Positions 10,103 to 18,424 of a stretch of 64,000 bases of DNA are shown in pieces; position 1 is the first letter of the stretch; every line of letters starts with the position of its first letter. A model generated the notes under the pieces. The model saw nothing but the letters and a program-made list of their open reading frames with translations. It had not been told where the DNA came from and made no database searches. Source of the stretch: Sulfurospirillum sp. SCADC (GTDB lineage Bacteria > Campylobacterota > Campylobacteria > Campylobacterales > Sulfurospirillaceae); assembly GCF_000743525.1 (NCBI RefSeq), contig NZ_JQGK01000014.1:1-64000 (forward strand). Direction: 5' to 3'. Position numbers and translations under genes: made by a program.

Positions 10103-10998
10103 TAAAAATTCCTCTCGATCATCTCTTTTATAATGGAGCTTAAGCCCACATCTTCTTCATTTTCAATCACGTCTAACGCTTCCATTCCCAGCCTTCTCGC
10201 ATAGGCAATGGCATCTTGGAGCGCTTTTGTTTCATTCATTTTGGTTTTAATCCACACTTTATCTGCCTCATCAAGCTCTTGTTGAAACAAAGAGAGAAGT
10301 TTAGCTTGATCTGCAAAGCTTAATGCACTGTACATGTAAAGATACGGTAGCGTCGCTTTGCCCTCTTTAAAGTCATTCAATGAAGGTTTACCAAGGGTTT
10401 CGCTGCTTTGTGTAATATCCAAAATATCATCGATGATTTGAAAAGCGAGTCCCAAGTTTTTACCATACAGTGCGTAAATATCGCCATTTTTGCCAGCAAG
10501 AAGTGCTGCGGCTTTGGCTGAAGCTTCTATGAGTGAAGCCGTTTTTTTGTAGATCATGTCAAAGTAACGCTCTTCGCTCTCATTAAAGGTTTGCGAAAGC
10601 TCTACATCTAACAGTTCACCCACGGAAAGCAGTGCTACGGCATGTGAGATGCTGTACGCAACATCTTTGGGCAAAAAGGTAAGTTCACTAAAGCCTTTTG
10701 AGTAGAGAATGTCGCCTAACATAATGGCGGTTTTATTGCCAAAAAGGGCATTAATGGACTCTTCGCCTCGTCTTGTAAACGCATCATCAATCACATCATC
10801 GTGCAGTAAACTCGCCGCATGAATCAACTCAACAATGGCGGCAAGTTTGAGTGAATCTTCATTGACTCCAGCGATCTTTAAAATAAGTTTTGCGCGTAAA
10901 CGTTTTCCTTTAGGAACTCTATGAAAGAGCTCAACACTACGTGGATCACCTAAAGAAGCGACCATCTCAACCATCAAATTTTCAACTTTTCCTAACAC
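10102..10998 (-). CDS. ispB: polyprenyl diphosphate synthase (octaprenyl type)
   Basis: 298 residues. A trans-isoprenyl diphosphate synthase that makes the side chain of menaquinone. The first Asp-rich motif is LLHDDVIDDAFTRRG and the second is FQIIDDILD, with GKRLRAKLIL for the allylic substrate. The start codon is GTG at 10998. It is slightly short compared with E. coli IspB, normal for Campylobacterota. Being in the same operon as a menaquinone decarboxylase supports a quinone role. Chain length cannot be read with certainty from the sequence. Confidence 0.92.
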   Translation of the reverse strand: MLGKVENLMVEMVASLGDPRSVELFHRVPKGKRLRAKLILKIAGVNEDSLKLAAIVELIHAASLLHDDVIDDAFTRRGEESINALFGNKTAIMLGDILYSKGFSELTFLPKDVAYSISHAVALLSVGELLDVELSQTFNESEERYFDMIYKKTASLIEASAKAAALLAGKNGDIYALYGKNLGLAFQIIDDILDITQSSETLGKPSLNDFKEGKATLPYLYMYSALSFADQAKLLSLFQQELDEADKVWIKTKMNETKALQDAIAYARRLGMEALDVIENEEDVGLSSIIKEMIERNF

Positions 10999-11006
10999 GT
11001 GCGTTC

Positions 11007-11462
11007 CTACGGTTTCTTTTTGGGTTTAAACTCAACTTCTATGCGTTGTTGATTATCTTCTATAAATATATCTAAAATTGCCTCTTTATTTCTTTGATCG
11101 AAGTCATTAAAGACAATTTTTGCATAGGTTCGCGCAATCATCTTGTTATTTCCATCGGGTAAAAGCGGAACAATAATGCTCTGTAAAGGGTATTTTTTCT
11201 CTAAAACATACTGTGTGGGGTAGCCTCTATAGTTGACTAAAAGAGTCAACATATTGTTGGTAAAGAGCGTCCAACGAAGTTTTAAGAGGTATTCGTTATT
11301 GGGATTTTCAGCGGTTGGCTTTTTAGTCACCTCTTTATGGTTGATCAAAACCAACCCTGGTTCGTCTTTTTTGAGGATAAATTTATGCTCATATTCGTAT
11401 TCTATCGGTGCACAAAACACATAAGAACACAAAAGTAACAGCCACAATACGCTTTTATTCAT
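11007..11462 (-). CDS. conserved hypothetical exported protein
   Basis: 151 residues with a signal peptide (MNKSVLWLLLLCSYVFCAP) and a predicted periplasmic beta-rich domain (EYEHKFILKKDEPGLVLI, LLKLRWTLFTNNMLTLLVNY). The end is basic (EFKPKKKP). No cysteine sits at a lipobox position that would make a clear lipoprotein. It overlaps the upstream DUF2018 gene by eight bases and lies eight bases before ispB, so it belongs to the operon. I do not recognise the family; it appears restricted to Campylobacterota by context. Confidence 0.75.
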   Translation of the reverse strand: MNKSVLWLLLLCSYVFCAPIEYEYEHKFILKKDEPGLVLINHKEVTKKPTAENPNNEYLLKLRWTLFTNNMLTLLVNYRGYPTQYVLEKKYPLQSIIVPLLPDGNNKMIARTYAKIVFNDFDQRNKEAILDIFIEDNQQRIEVEFKPKKKP

Positions 11463-11733
11463 TTTGGGTTAAAATTTCCCCAACACTGCTAATAAACAGA
11501 TCGTTATTATGCTCAACCACCGCGTCCATTTCGTCCATCAAAACCGTACGAATCATTCCTTCTAGGGCGTCAACACCGACCTGCTTTTCAAGCAAAATTT
11601 CCATAGCGCTGTAACGATCCACGATCTCTAAAAGCTTTGTTTTCACCAGTTCTCTGTTCGCATTAAAGAGAATATCAAAAAATTTACTTCTAGGACTTCC
11701 CATAAAAAAGTCATCTTCGTCTTCGTACAACAT
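11455..11733 (-). CDS. DUF2018 family protein (HP0242-like)
   Basis: 92 residues, acidic and all-helical (FFDILFNANRELVKTKLLEIVDRYSAMEILLEKQVG). This matches the small DUF2018 family typified by Helicobacter pylori HP0242, known structurally as an intertwined, knotted dimer of unknown function. It is the first gene of the long minus-strand operon. A TATAAT-like -10 is present on the minus strand at 11759-11764, with the start 26 bases further on. The assignment rests on remembered family features. Confidence 0.75.
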   Translation of the reverse strand: MLYEDEDDFFMGSPRSKFFDILFNANRELVKTKLLEIVDRYSAMEILLEKQVGVDALEGMIRTVLMDEMDAVVEHNNDLFISSVGEILTQNE

Positions 11734-12094
11734 CGTTTCTCCTCATTCAAAAAAGAAGATTATAGCACACTAAAGCTTGTCTCATCTGAAAAACCACAAG
11801 AGAGATTGCAGACGTTCGAGAAGCATTTTTCACTAACAAAGTGTTAGTAAACACTGCTTTAATTCTTCAAAAATCATACTTAAAAAGTGCCTAAAATAGA
11901 CTATTTACATAAAATTATATGTATAATAATCTTTACAATTTATTGGGTTAGTTTTTTATGCTTTGAGAGTGCTAGCAGTATTATTCATCCTCCATGGGTC
12001 TTTACATGTAACGATAAAAAATGCTTTTACTTCCCTTCCCTCTTCCCAAAAATAATCTCTACTTTTTTAATCATTAGTTATTTGATAAAGTTAC
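11734..12094. other. intergenic region between divergent operons
   Basis: About 360 bases without a supported gene. At 11831-11855 two overlapping small hairpins compete: ACTAACA/TGTTAGT (11832-11848) and AGTGTT/AACACT. They lie upstream of the metY promoter, not in its transcript, so an operator role is more likely than attenuation. One TTACATGTAA copy lies at 12002-12011. A 100-codon plus-strand reading frame from 11887 overlaps the metY start and looks spurious. Confidence 0.5.
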
Positions 12095-12123
12095 TTGACA
12101 TTGAAAAAAAATTAGTCTATACT
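12095..12123 (+). promoter_or_regulatory. sigma-70 promoter of metY
   Basis: TTGACA at 12095-12100 and TATACT at 12118-12123 with a 17-base spacer, a near-consensus housekeeping promoter. It would start transcription near 12130, leaving a leader of about 20 bases. That is too short for a riboswitch, so control is probably by a repressor such as the adjacent Rrf2 protein. Confidence 0.8.
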
Positions 12124-12151
12124 TTCAGCAACGAAACAAAAAGGATTAAAA

Positions 12152-13414
12152 ATGAATCAAGAGACACTTGCTCTGCATTATGGATATGACAAACAGCAAT
12201 TTGGCACAATGTCCGTTCCTATCTACCAAACCACAGCGTATGACTTTGGAAGTGCCGAGACTGCGGCGAACCGTTTTGCACTCAAAGAGCTTGGACCCAT
12301 CTATACACGTCTGAACAATCCAACAACCGATGTTCTCGAAGCGAGAATTGCGGCGGTTGAAAACGGTGAAGCGGCGATTGCAACCGCAAGTGGTCAAGCA
12401 GCGATCTTTTTTGCGATTGCAAACTTAGCAGAAGCTGGCGATAATATCCTCGTTGCGAAGAAAATCTACGGTGGTGCCACCACGCTTTTAACCCATACGA
12501 TTAAACGTTTTGGCATTACCGCAAAAGTCTTTGAGAGCGACCATGCCGATGATTTGGAAGCATTGATTGATGATAAAACCAAAGCGATTTTCTTTGAAAC
12601 GCTTTCAAATCCTCAAATTGCGATCCCCAATATTGAAAAAATCGTCGCTATCGCTCAAAAATACAACATTATTACCGTTGCGGACAACACCGTAGCCACC
12701 CCTATTTTGTTCCAACCCCTTAACCATGGCATTGATGTGAGCGTTCACAGCGCAAGCAAATACATCTCTGGTCAAGGCAGTGCAATCGGTGGTTTGATCG
12801 TGGAAGCTAAAGGGCTCAATGCAAAGCTGATCGGCAATCCACGCTACCCTCACTTTAATGAGCCCGATGAGAGTTACCATGGATTGGTGTACGCGACCTT
12901 ACCATTCCCGATCTTTTCACTCAGGATTCGCCTTTCACTGATTCGTGACATCGGAGCGACCATTGCACCCTTTAACGCTTGGTTGCTGATTCAAGGACTT
13001 GAAACACTTTCCTTGCGTGTCAAAGAGCATTCACGCAATGCCTATAAAGTAGCATCCTTTCTAAAATCGCACCCAAAAGTGAAAAAAGTCTCGTACCCAG
13101 GACTGGAGAGTGACCCTTTACATGTAAGAGCAAAACAGTACTTTGTAGAGGCTCAAACATCGGGACTTTTAAGCTTTGAAGTGGAAGATTTTGAATTTGC
13201 AAAGCATATTTTAAATAGCACTAAAATTTTCTCCGTTGTGGTCAACATTGGTGATTCAAAATCCATCATTACGCATCCAGCAAGCACCACGCATCAACAG
13301 CTTTCAACGGAAGAGTTAGAAAAATCAGGCGTTAAAGCAGGACTGATTCGCCTTAGCATTGGACTTGAAAATGCCGATGATCTCATCTCTGATCTTAAAA
13401 TTGCACTCGGTTAA
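12152..13414 (+). CDS. metY: O-acetylhomoserine sulfhydrylase
   Basis: 420 residues, a PLP enzyme of the Cys/Met metabolism family that makes homocysteine from O-acetylhomoserine and sulfide. Visible blocks are VPIYQTTAYDFGSAE, IYTRLNNPTTDVLEARIA, ASGQAAIFFAIANLAEAGDNI and the PLP lysine in SVHSASKYISGQGSAIGG (near residue 208). The length and the LALHYGYD start fit MetY better than MetB/MetC. It is followed within ten bases by the Rrf2 regulator and then cysK, so the three genes form a sulfide-assimilation operon. One iterated palindrome is read as LHVR. Confidence 0.95.
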   Translation: MNQETLALHYGYDKQQFGTMSVPIYQTTAYDFGSAETAANRFALKELGPIYTRLNNPTTDVLEARIAAVENGEAAIATASGQAAIFFAIANLAEAGDNILVAKKIYGGATTLLTHTIKRFGITAKVFESDHADDLEALIDDKTKAIFFETLSNPQIAIPNIEKIVAIAQKYNIITVADNTVATPILFQPLNHGIDVSVHSASKYISGQGSAIGGLIVEAKGLNAKLIGNPRYPHFNEPDESYHGLVYATLPFPIFSLRIRLSLIRDIGATIAPFNAWLLIQGLETLSLRVKEHSRNAYKVASFLKSHPKVKKVSYPGLESDPLHVRAKQYFVEAQTSGLLSFEVEDFEFAKHILNSTKIFSVVVNIGDSKSIITHPASTTHQQLSTEELEKSGVKAGLIRLSIGLENADDLISDLKIALG

Positions 13415-13423
13415 GGAGAGGCT

Positions 13424-13837
13424 ATGTCCCTACTTTCAACCAAAGGCATGTATGGTTTAAGTGCCATGTACCAGCTTTTTTTAGCAAAAAGCACGAAACC
13501 ATTACAAATCAAGGAGATTTCAGCACGTGCTGAAATTCCCCAAAATTATTTAGAACAGCTTTTAATTCTGCTACGTCAAGCAGGGCTTGTCAGCAGTGTC
13601 AGAGGTGCTTATGGAGGCTATTTATTAGCTAAGAATGCAGAAGATATTTTGATCAAAGATATTCTAATTGCATTAGAAGGCAATCTTGTTGTCACTGATG
13701 TGGACGTGAAAGACCCTGTACTTCGAATGTTTTACGAAGAGAGCAATCATAAAATCCAAGAGATTTTTAACGTGCCTTTATCCGAATTTGAAGTCTATTC
13801 ACAACGTCTTAGTACCCAACTCAACTATAGCATCTAA
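13424..13837 (+). CDS. Rrf2-family regulator, CymR-like
   Basis: 137 residues. A winged-helix DNA-binding domain occupies residues 1-80 (STKGMYGLSAMYQLFLA, IKEISARAEIPQNYLEQLLILLRQAGLVSSVRGAYGGYLLA). The three cysteines that hold an Fe-S cluster in IscR/NsrR are absent, as in CymR, the cysteine-metabolism repressor of Bacillus and Staphylococcus. The gene lies between metY and cysK. CymR of B. subtilis works in complex with CysK. This protein ends in Asn-Tyr-Ser-Ile. A terminal isoleucine is exactly what serine acetyltransferase and other CysK partners insert into the CysK active site. The CymR role is inferred from these facts. Confidence 0.8.
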   Translation: MSLLSTKGMYGLSAMYQLFLAKSTKPLQIKEISARAEIPQNYLEQLLILLRQAGLVSSVRGAYGGYLLAKNAEDILIKDILIALEGNLVVTDVDVKDPVLRMFYEESNHKIQEIFNVPLSEFEVYSQRLSTQLNYSI

Positions 13838-13858
13838 ATCTAACTTAAGGAGATTCTT

Positions 13859-14788
13859 ATGTATGCACACAACGTAACAGAACTTATCGGCAACACACCT
13901 CTTGTGAAACTCAACCATGTATCCAATGCTTCAAACGCGTTGATTCTTGGAAAATGTGAATTTCTTAACCCTTCACACTCCGTTAAAGATCGTATTGGAT
14001 TTAACATGATTAAAACCGCTTTAGAAAAAGGCTTAATTGACCACAGCTCAATTATTATTGAACCCACCAGTGGCAATACAGGCATTGGTTTGGCGATGGT
14101 ATGTGCAAGTCTTGGCTTAAAACTCATTCTTACTATGCCAAGTTCCATGAGCTTAGAGCGTCGCAAACTTTTGGCGGCACTCGGGGCTGAACTGGTATTA
14201 ACAGAGTCAACACTGGGCATGAGAGGTGCTGTGGAAAAAGCGACGGAACTTTCCAAAGAGACACCTAACTCGTTTGTACCACAACAATTTGCCAATGAAT
14301 CCAATCCAGCGATTCACTACGCCACCACAGCCGAAGAAATTTGGAAAGATACCGATGGTAAAATAGACATTTTTGTGGCTGCGGTGGGAACGGGTGGAAC
14401 AATTACCGGCACAGGGAAAAGACTCAAAGAACTTAATCCTAACATTAAAATTATCGCCGTTGAGCCAGACACGTCGCCCGTTCTCTCCGGTGGAGCACCA
14501 GGACCGCATAAGATCCAAGGTATCGGCGCAGGATTTATACCTGCTGTCCTTGATACGAAAATCTACGATGAAGTAATCAAAGTCAGTTATGAAAATGCCA
14601 TTGAAACATCCCGTAATCTTGCCAAACAAGAGGGTTTATTGGTCGGTATTTCTGCAGGTGCCAATGTCCATGTTGCTTCAGCCATTGCGCAACGAGCAGA
14701 AAACAAAGGTAAAACTATTGTTACCATTTTATGCGATACGGGTGAGCGTTACTTAAGTGCTGGTCTGTATGAATACAAAGAGTCGTGA
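13859..14788 (+). CDS. cysK: cysteine synthase A (O-acetylserine sulfhydrylase)
   Basis: 309 residues, a fold-type II PLP enzyme that makes cysteine from O-acetylserine and sulfide. The PLP lysine is in NPSHSVKDRIGFNM (near residue 43). The substrate loop is PTSGNTGIGLAMV and the phosphate loop is VGTGGTITGTGK. The C-terminal part GISAGANVHVA and CDTGERYLS is standard. It is the last gene of the metY operon, with AAGGAG upstream of the ATG, and ends in a rho-independent terminator that overlaps the stop codon. Confidence 0.96.
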   Translation: MYAHNVTELIGNTPLVKLNHVSNASNALILGKCEFLNPSHSVKDRIGFNMIKTALEKGLIDHSSIIIEPTSGNTGIGLAMVCASLGLKLILTMPSSMSLERRKLLAALGAELVLTESTLGMRGAVEKATELSKETPNSFVPQQFANESNPAIHYATTAEEIWKDTDGKIDIFVAAVGTGGTITGTGKRLKELNPNIKIIAVEPDTSPVLSGGAPGPHKIQGIGAGFIPAVLDTKIYDEVIKVSYENAIETSRNLAKQEGLLVGISAGANVHVASAIAQRAENKGKTIVTILCDTGERYLSAGLYEYKES

Positions 14789-14805
14789 AAACGACTCTCT
14801 TTTTG
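14779..14805 (+). terminator. terminator of the metY-cysK operon
   Basis: Arms AGAGTCGT / ACGACTCT with a GAAA tetraloop, followed by CTTTTTG. The cysK stop codon lies inside the hairpin. Confidence 0.9.
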
Positions 14806-14861
14806 CCTTTAACAGATTTTATGGTACCATTTCTCTAACGCTATAGAGGCATGGATACATC

Positions 14862-15659
14862 ATGAAAAGAATACCGAGCATTATGCTTAAAAAGCCTATT
14901 TTATTGGGTTTAATTACCTTTGTTGTCAATCTTTTCATCAGCTCAATACCTGTTTTAATCCTGCATGAAAAGCATCTTCAACAGAACAAAAATATGTTTT
15001 CCATCTCTTCACTTTTAGAGAACGAGCATCTTTTAGAACAGCAAGCGATTGTCAATAGTGCCCTTTTTTATTCCTTCTTATTTTCCATTATTCTCTCCAT
15101 TCTTATTGTTTTTTTAACCACTTTTTTAAAAAAATCTTACCTAGAAGTCGAAAATCTCTCCCATTTTGATGGGCTGACCGGTCTGTACAATCGTTTAATG
15201 TTTATGGAGATTTTTCAAAAAGAGATTCAAAAAATCAAACGCACGCAAAATCACCTCTTTTTGGTAATTGTGGATATTGATGATTTCAAACCTATCAATG
15301 ATACTTACGGGCATCTTGTAGGCGATGAGGCGATTAAAACAACCGCGCATACCTTGCAACATCTTCTTCGCGAATCAGATTCCATTGCTCGTTTTGGTGG
15401 GGATGAGTTTATTATTTGCATCGTTGATAACGGCAAAGATGCCGCTTCAACCATTGTCAATCGCATCTTAAATGAATTTAACCATAAAATCATTCCTGTA
15501 ACACGCAATGAAGAACAACAAGAACTTCAAATCAATCTGAGCATTGGTTACACGGCGTATAAAAACGAAGATGATTTTAAAACGATGCTTCAACGCGCCG
15601 ATCAAGCGCTTTACATCTCCAAAGAAGCGGGTAAAAACACCGCTACATTCCTTGCTTAA
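14862..15659 (+). CDS. membrane diguanylate cyclase (GGDEF)
   Basis: 265 residues. Two transmembrane segments (about residues 12-35 and 67-90) flank a short 30-residue periplasmic loop. A GGDEF domain follows with DGLTGLYNR, the metal-binding IVDIDDFKPINDTYGH and the active-site RFGGDEF. An RxxD product-inhibition site (RESD) sits five residues before GGDEF, so feedback inhibition by cyclic di-GMP is expected. The short periplasmic loop has no recognisable sensor fold. It is monocistronic, between cysK and valS. Confidence 0.9.
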   Translation: MKRIPSIMLKKPILLGLITFVVNLFISSIPVLILHEKHLQQNKNMFSISSLLENEHLLEQQAIVNSALFYSFLFSIILSILIVFLTTFLKKSYLEVENLSHFDGLTGLYNRLMFMEIFQKEIQKIKRTQNHLFLVIVDIDDFKPINDTYGHLVGDEAIKTTAHTLQHLLRESDSIARFGGDEFIICIVDNGKDAASTIVNRILNEFNHKIIPVTRNEEQQELQINLSIGYTAYKNEDDFKTMLQRADQALYISKEAGKNTATFLA

Positions 15660-15730
15660 CCAATAACAAGAGTTCTTGCTAAATCCGTTGTACAAAAACG
15701 CTATTAATCAAGCTTTTACCCCTATTTTTG

Positions 15731-15736
15731 TATAAT
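15731..15736 (+). promoter_or_regulatory. -10 box of valS
   Basis: TATAAT preceded by a T-rich stretch (TTTTTG), the extended -10 style usual in Campylobacterota where the -35 box is weak. It lies about 32 bases before the valS ATG. Confidence 0.6.
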
Positions 15737-15767
15737 TGCCCAAAAAATTAAGAAGGCATACAGACTC

Positions 15768-18398
15768 ATGAGCGAAAAAAGTACTGTTTACAACCCCAAA
15801 GAAATTGAAGAGCGTTTTTACGCTATTTGGGAGCAAAGAGGCTATTTTGAGATCGATGGCAACAGCGCGATTCAAGAAGAAGGCAAAAACTTCTGTATCA
15901 TGATGCCACCTCCCAATGTCACAGGAAGCCTCCACATCGGACATGCGCTTACCTTTACCCTGCAAGACATCATTACGCGTTATAAGCGCATGGACGGTTT
16001 TAAAACACTCTGGCAACCGGGCATGGATCACGCCGGAATTGCGACCCAAAACGTCGTTGAAAAACAACTGCTTGCCCAAGGCATTAAAAAAGAAGAGCTA
16101 GGACGTGAGAAATTCTTAGAGAAAGTCTGGGAATGGAAAGCGTACAGTGGCGGTCAGATTTTCAATCAAATGCGCAAACTTGGAACTTCTCCTGCATGGA
16201 GCAGAGAACGCTTTACAATGGATGATGGACTGAAAAACTCCGTTAAAAAAGCGTTTGTAAAGTACTACCAAGAGGGGCTTATCGTTCGTGGAAATTACAT
16301 GGTTAACTGGTGTACACACGATGGTGCACTCAGTGACATCGAAGTGGAGTACGAAACCCACAAAGGTAAACTCTACCACCTCAAATACTTTTTAAAAGAC
16401 TCCAAAGCGTGTTTGGTTGTCGCCACCACACGACCTGAGACCTACTTTGGCGATACCGCTGTGATGGTACATCCTGAAGATGAGCGTTACAAACATCTTG
16501 TGGGTCAAAAAGTGATTTTGCCACTGATTGGTCGTGAGATTGAAATTATTGCCGATGAGCATGTCGATATGAGCTTTGGAACGGGTTGTGTTAAAGTCAC
16601 GCCTGCGCATGACATCAACGACTACGAAGTGGGTAAACGTCATGATTTGGAATTTATCACGATTTTTGATAGCAACGGTATTTTAAACGACTACTGTGGT
16701 GAATTTCAAGGGCTAGAGCGTCTTGAAGCACGTGCGCCGATTATGGCTAAGTTGGAAGCTGAGGGTTTTGTCGATAAAGTCGAAGATTATGAAAACCAAG
16801 TGGGTCACTGCTATCGTTGTAAAAATGTGGTGGAGCCTTATATCTCAAAACAGTGGTTTGTTAAAAAAGAGATTGCCGATGGTGCTATTGCCAAAGTCAA
16901 TGAACACTTAGCCGAATTTTACCCAAGCCATTGGCTCAACTCCTACAACGCATGGATGAAAGAGCTTCGCGATTGGTGTATCTCACGTCAACTCTGGTGG
17001 GGGCATCAAATCCCTGTTTTTTACTGCGATGAATGCGGACACGAGTGGGCAAGTGAAAAAGAGAGCGAGCATGAATGTCCTACATGTAAAAGTGCTAAAA
17101 TCCATCAAGACCCCGATGTACTCGACACATGGTTCAGTTCAGGTCTATGGCCTTTTTCAACTTTAGGTTGGGAAAATGGTGATGTGTTTAAAGGTGAAAA
17201 ATGGAATGAGAGTGATCTTAAAGATTTCTATCCCAACACCCTGCTCATCACTGGCTTTGACATTCTCTTCTTCTGGGTCGCGCGTATGATGTTCTCAGGT
17301 GAACATACCCTTGGCGAACTTCCATTTAAAGACATTTACCTTCACGCACTCGTCAAAGATGAGCACGGTCAAAAGATGAGTAAAAGTAAAGGCAATGTGA
17401 TCGATCCATTGGTCACGATTGATGAATACAGTGCCGATACCTTGCGTTTTACCCTTGCCATTCTTGCCGTTCAAGGGCGTGACATTAAACTCAGCGGTGA
17501 AAAACTGGAGCAAATTCGCAACTTCACCAACAAACTCTACAACGCATCACGCTTTTTACTCATGAATGCAAACTCATTTGAAGATTTAGACAAGATCGAG
17601 ATTAAAACAGCGCTTGGGTTATACATGAAAAGCCGTTTGGCTGTGGCGATGGAAGAAGTACGCGCTCACTTTAGCGATTACCGTTTTAATGACGCTGCAA
17701 CGACACTTTACCGCTTCTTGTGGGGCGAGTTTTGTGACTGGGGTATTGAGCTTAGTAAAGCAGATAAACCAGCCATCATAGAGCTTGGAGCGATCTTTAA
17801 AGAGGCAATGAAGCTGATTCATCCGTTTATGCCATTTATCTCCGAGTTTTTGTACCAAGAGCTTTCCGATCAAACGCTTGAAGAGAGTGAATCGATCATG
17901 GTCAAGCGCTATCCCCATGCGCTCAAGCAAGATGAAACAATCGAGAAAACCTTTGAACTGGTGATCGAAGCAATCGTAGGCATTCGCCGTGCCAAAGCGA
18001 ACATCGACCTTGGAAACAAAAAAATTGAACACGCGTTTATCAAAGTACCTAATGCCACAAACCTAAAAGATGCGCTGAAATACATTAGTTTATTGGCAAA
18101 AGTTGAAAATATCGACTTTACAGAGACAAAAATAGCCAATGCGGCGACCGATGTAGGCGATAACATTGAAGTGTTTATTCCACTCGATGGCGTTGATCTA
18201 GGTCCCATCGTTGAGCGACTCAACAATCAAAAAATTAAACTTGAAAAAGAGATCATGAAACTCTCAGGCATGCTTTCCAATGAACGCTTTGTCGCCAATG
18301 CCCCCAAAGAGGTGATCGCTGAGAATCAAAAAGGCTTAGATGATGCTAAGGCAAAAATGGCAAAAATTGAGAGTGAACTACACTCTTTGAGTCTCTAA
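15768..18398 (+). CDS. valS: valyl-tRNA synthetase
   Basis: 876 residues, complete class Ia enzyme. The HIGH motif is in PPNVTGSLHIGHAL (near residue 47) and the KMSKS motif in DEHGQKMSKSKGNVID (near residue 530). The CP1 editing domain lies between about 185 and 335 (VVATTRPETYFGDTAVMVHPED). A zinc ribbon is seen at YCDECGHEW ... HECPTCKS, and the C-terminal arm is a coiled coil (IVERLNNQKIKLEKEIMKLSG). Only a one-mismatch form of the iterated palindrome occurs, next to the zinc ribbon (17080-17089). Confidence 0.97.
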   Translation: MSEKSTVYNPKEIEERFYAIWEQRGYFEIDGNSAIQEEGKNFCIMMPPPNVTGSLHIGHALTFTLQDIITRYKRMDGFKTLWQPGMDHAGIATQNVVEKQLLAQGIKKEELGREKFLEKVWEWKAYSGGQIFNQMRKLGTSPAWSRERFTMDDGLKNSVKKAFVKYYQEGLIVRGNYMVNWCTHDGALSDIEVEYETHKGKLYHLKYFLKDSKACLVVATTRPETYFGDTAVMVHPEDERYKHLVGQKVILPLIGREIEIIADEHVDMSFGTGCVKVTPAHDINDYEVGKRHDLEFITIFDSNGILNDYCGEFQGLERLEARAPIMAKLEAEGFVDKVEDYENQVGHCYRCKNVVEPYISKQWFVKKEIADGAIAKVNEHLAEFYPSHWLNSYNAWMKELRDWCISRQLWWGHQIPVFYCDECGHEWASEKESEHECPTCKSAKIHQDPDVLDTWFSSGLWPFSTLGWENGDVFKGEKWNESDLKDFYPNTLLITGFDILFFWVARMMFSGEHTLGELPFKDIYLHALVKDEHGQKMSKSKGNVIDPLVTIDEYSADTLRFTLAILAVQGRDIKLSGEKLEQIRNFTNKLYNASRFLLMNANSFEDLDKIEIKTALGLYMKSRLAVAMEEVRAHFSDYRFNDAATTLYRFLWGEFCDWGIELSKADKPAIIELGAIFKEAMKLIHPFMPFISEFLYQELSDQTLEESESIMVKRYPHALKQDETIEKTFELVIEAIVGIRRAKANIDLGNKKIEHAFIKVPNATNLKDALKYISLLAKVENIDFTETKIANAATDVGDNIEVFIPLDGVDLGPIVERLNNQKIKLEKEIMKLSGMLSNERFVANAPKEVIAENQKGLDDAKAKMAKIESELHSLSL

Positions 18399-18424
18399 AA
18401 CACGAACAATACAAAGGAGAAAGA

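Noticed and set aside
12095-12151. SAM or cobalamin riboswitch before metY
   Set aside because: The sigma-70 promoter leaves a leader of only about 20 bases, too short for any known riboswitch.
11887-12189. 100-codon plus-strand reading frame upstream of metY
   Set aside because: It overlaps the metY start, contains the metY promoter and has the skewed composition of AT-rich noncoding DNA (runs of I, F, K, S). No SD or family likeness.
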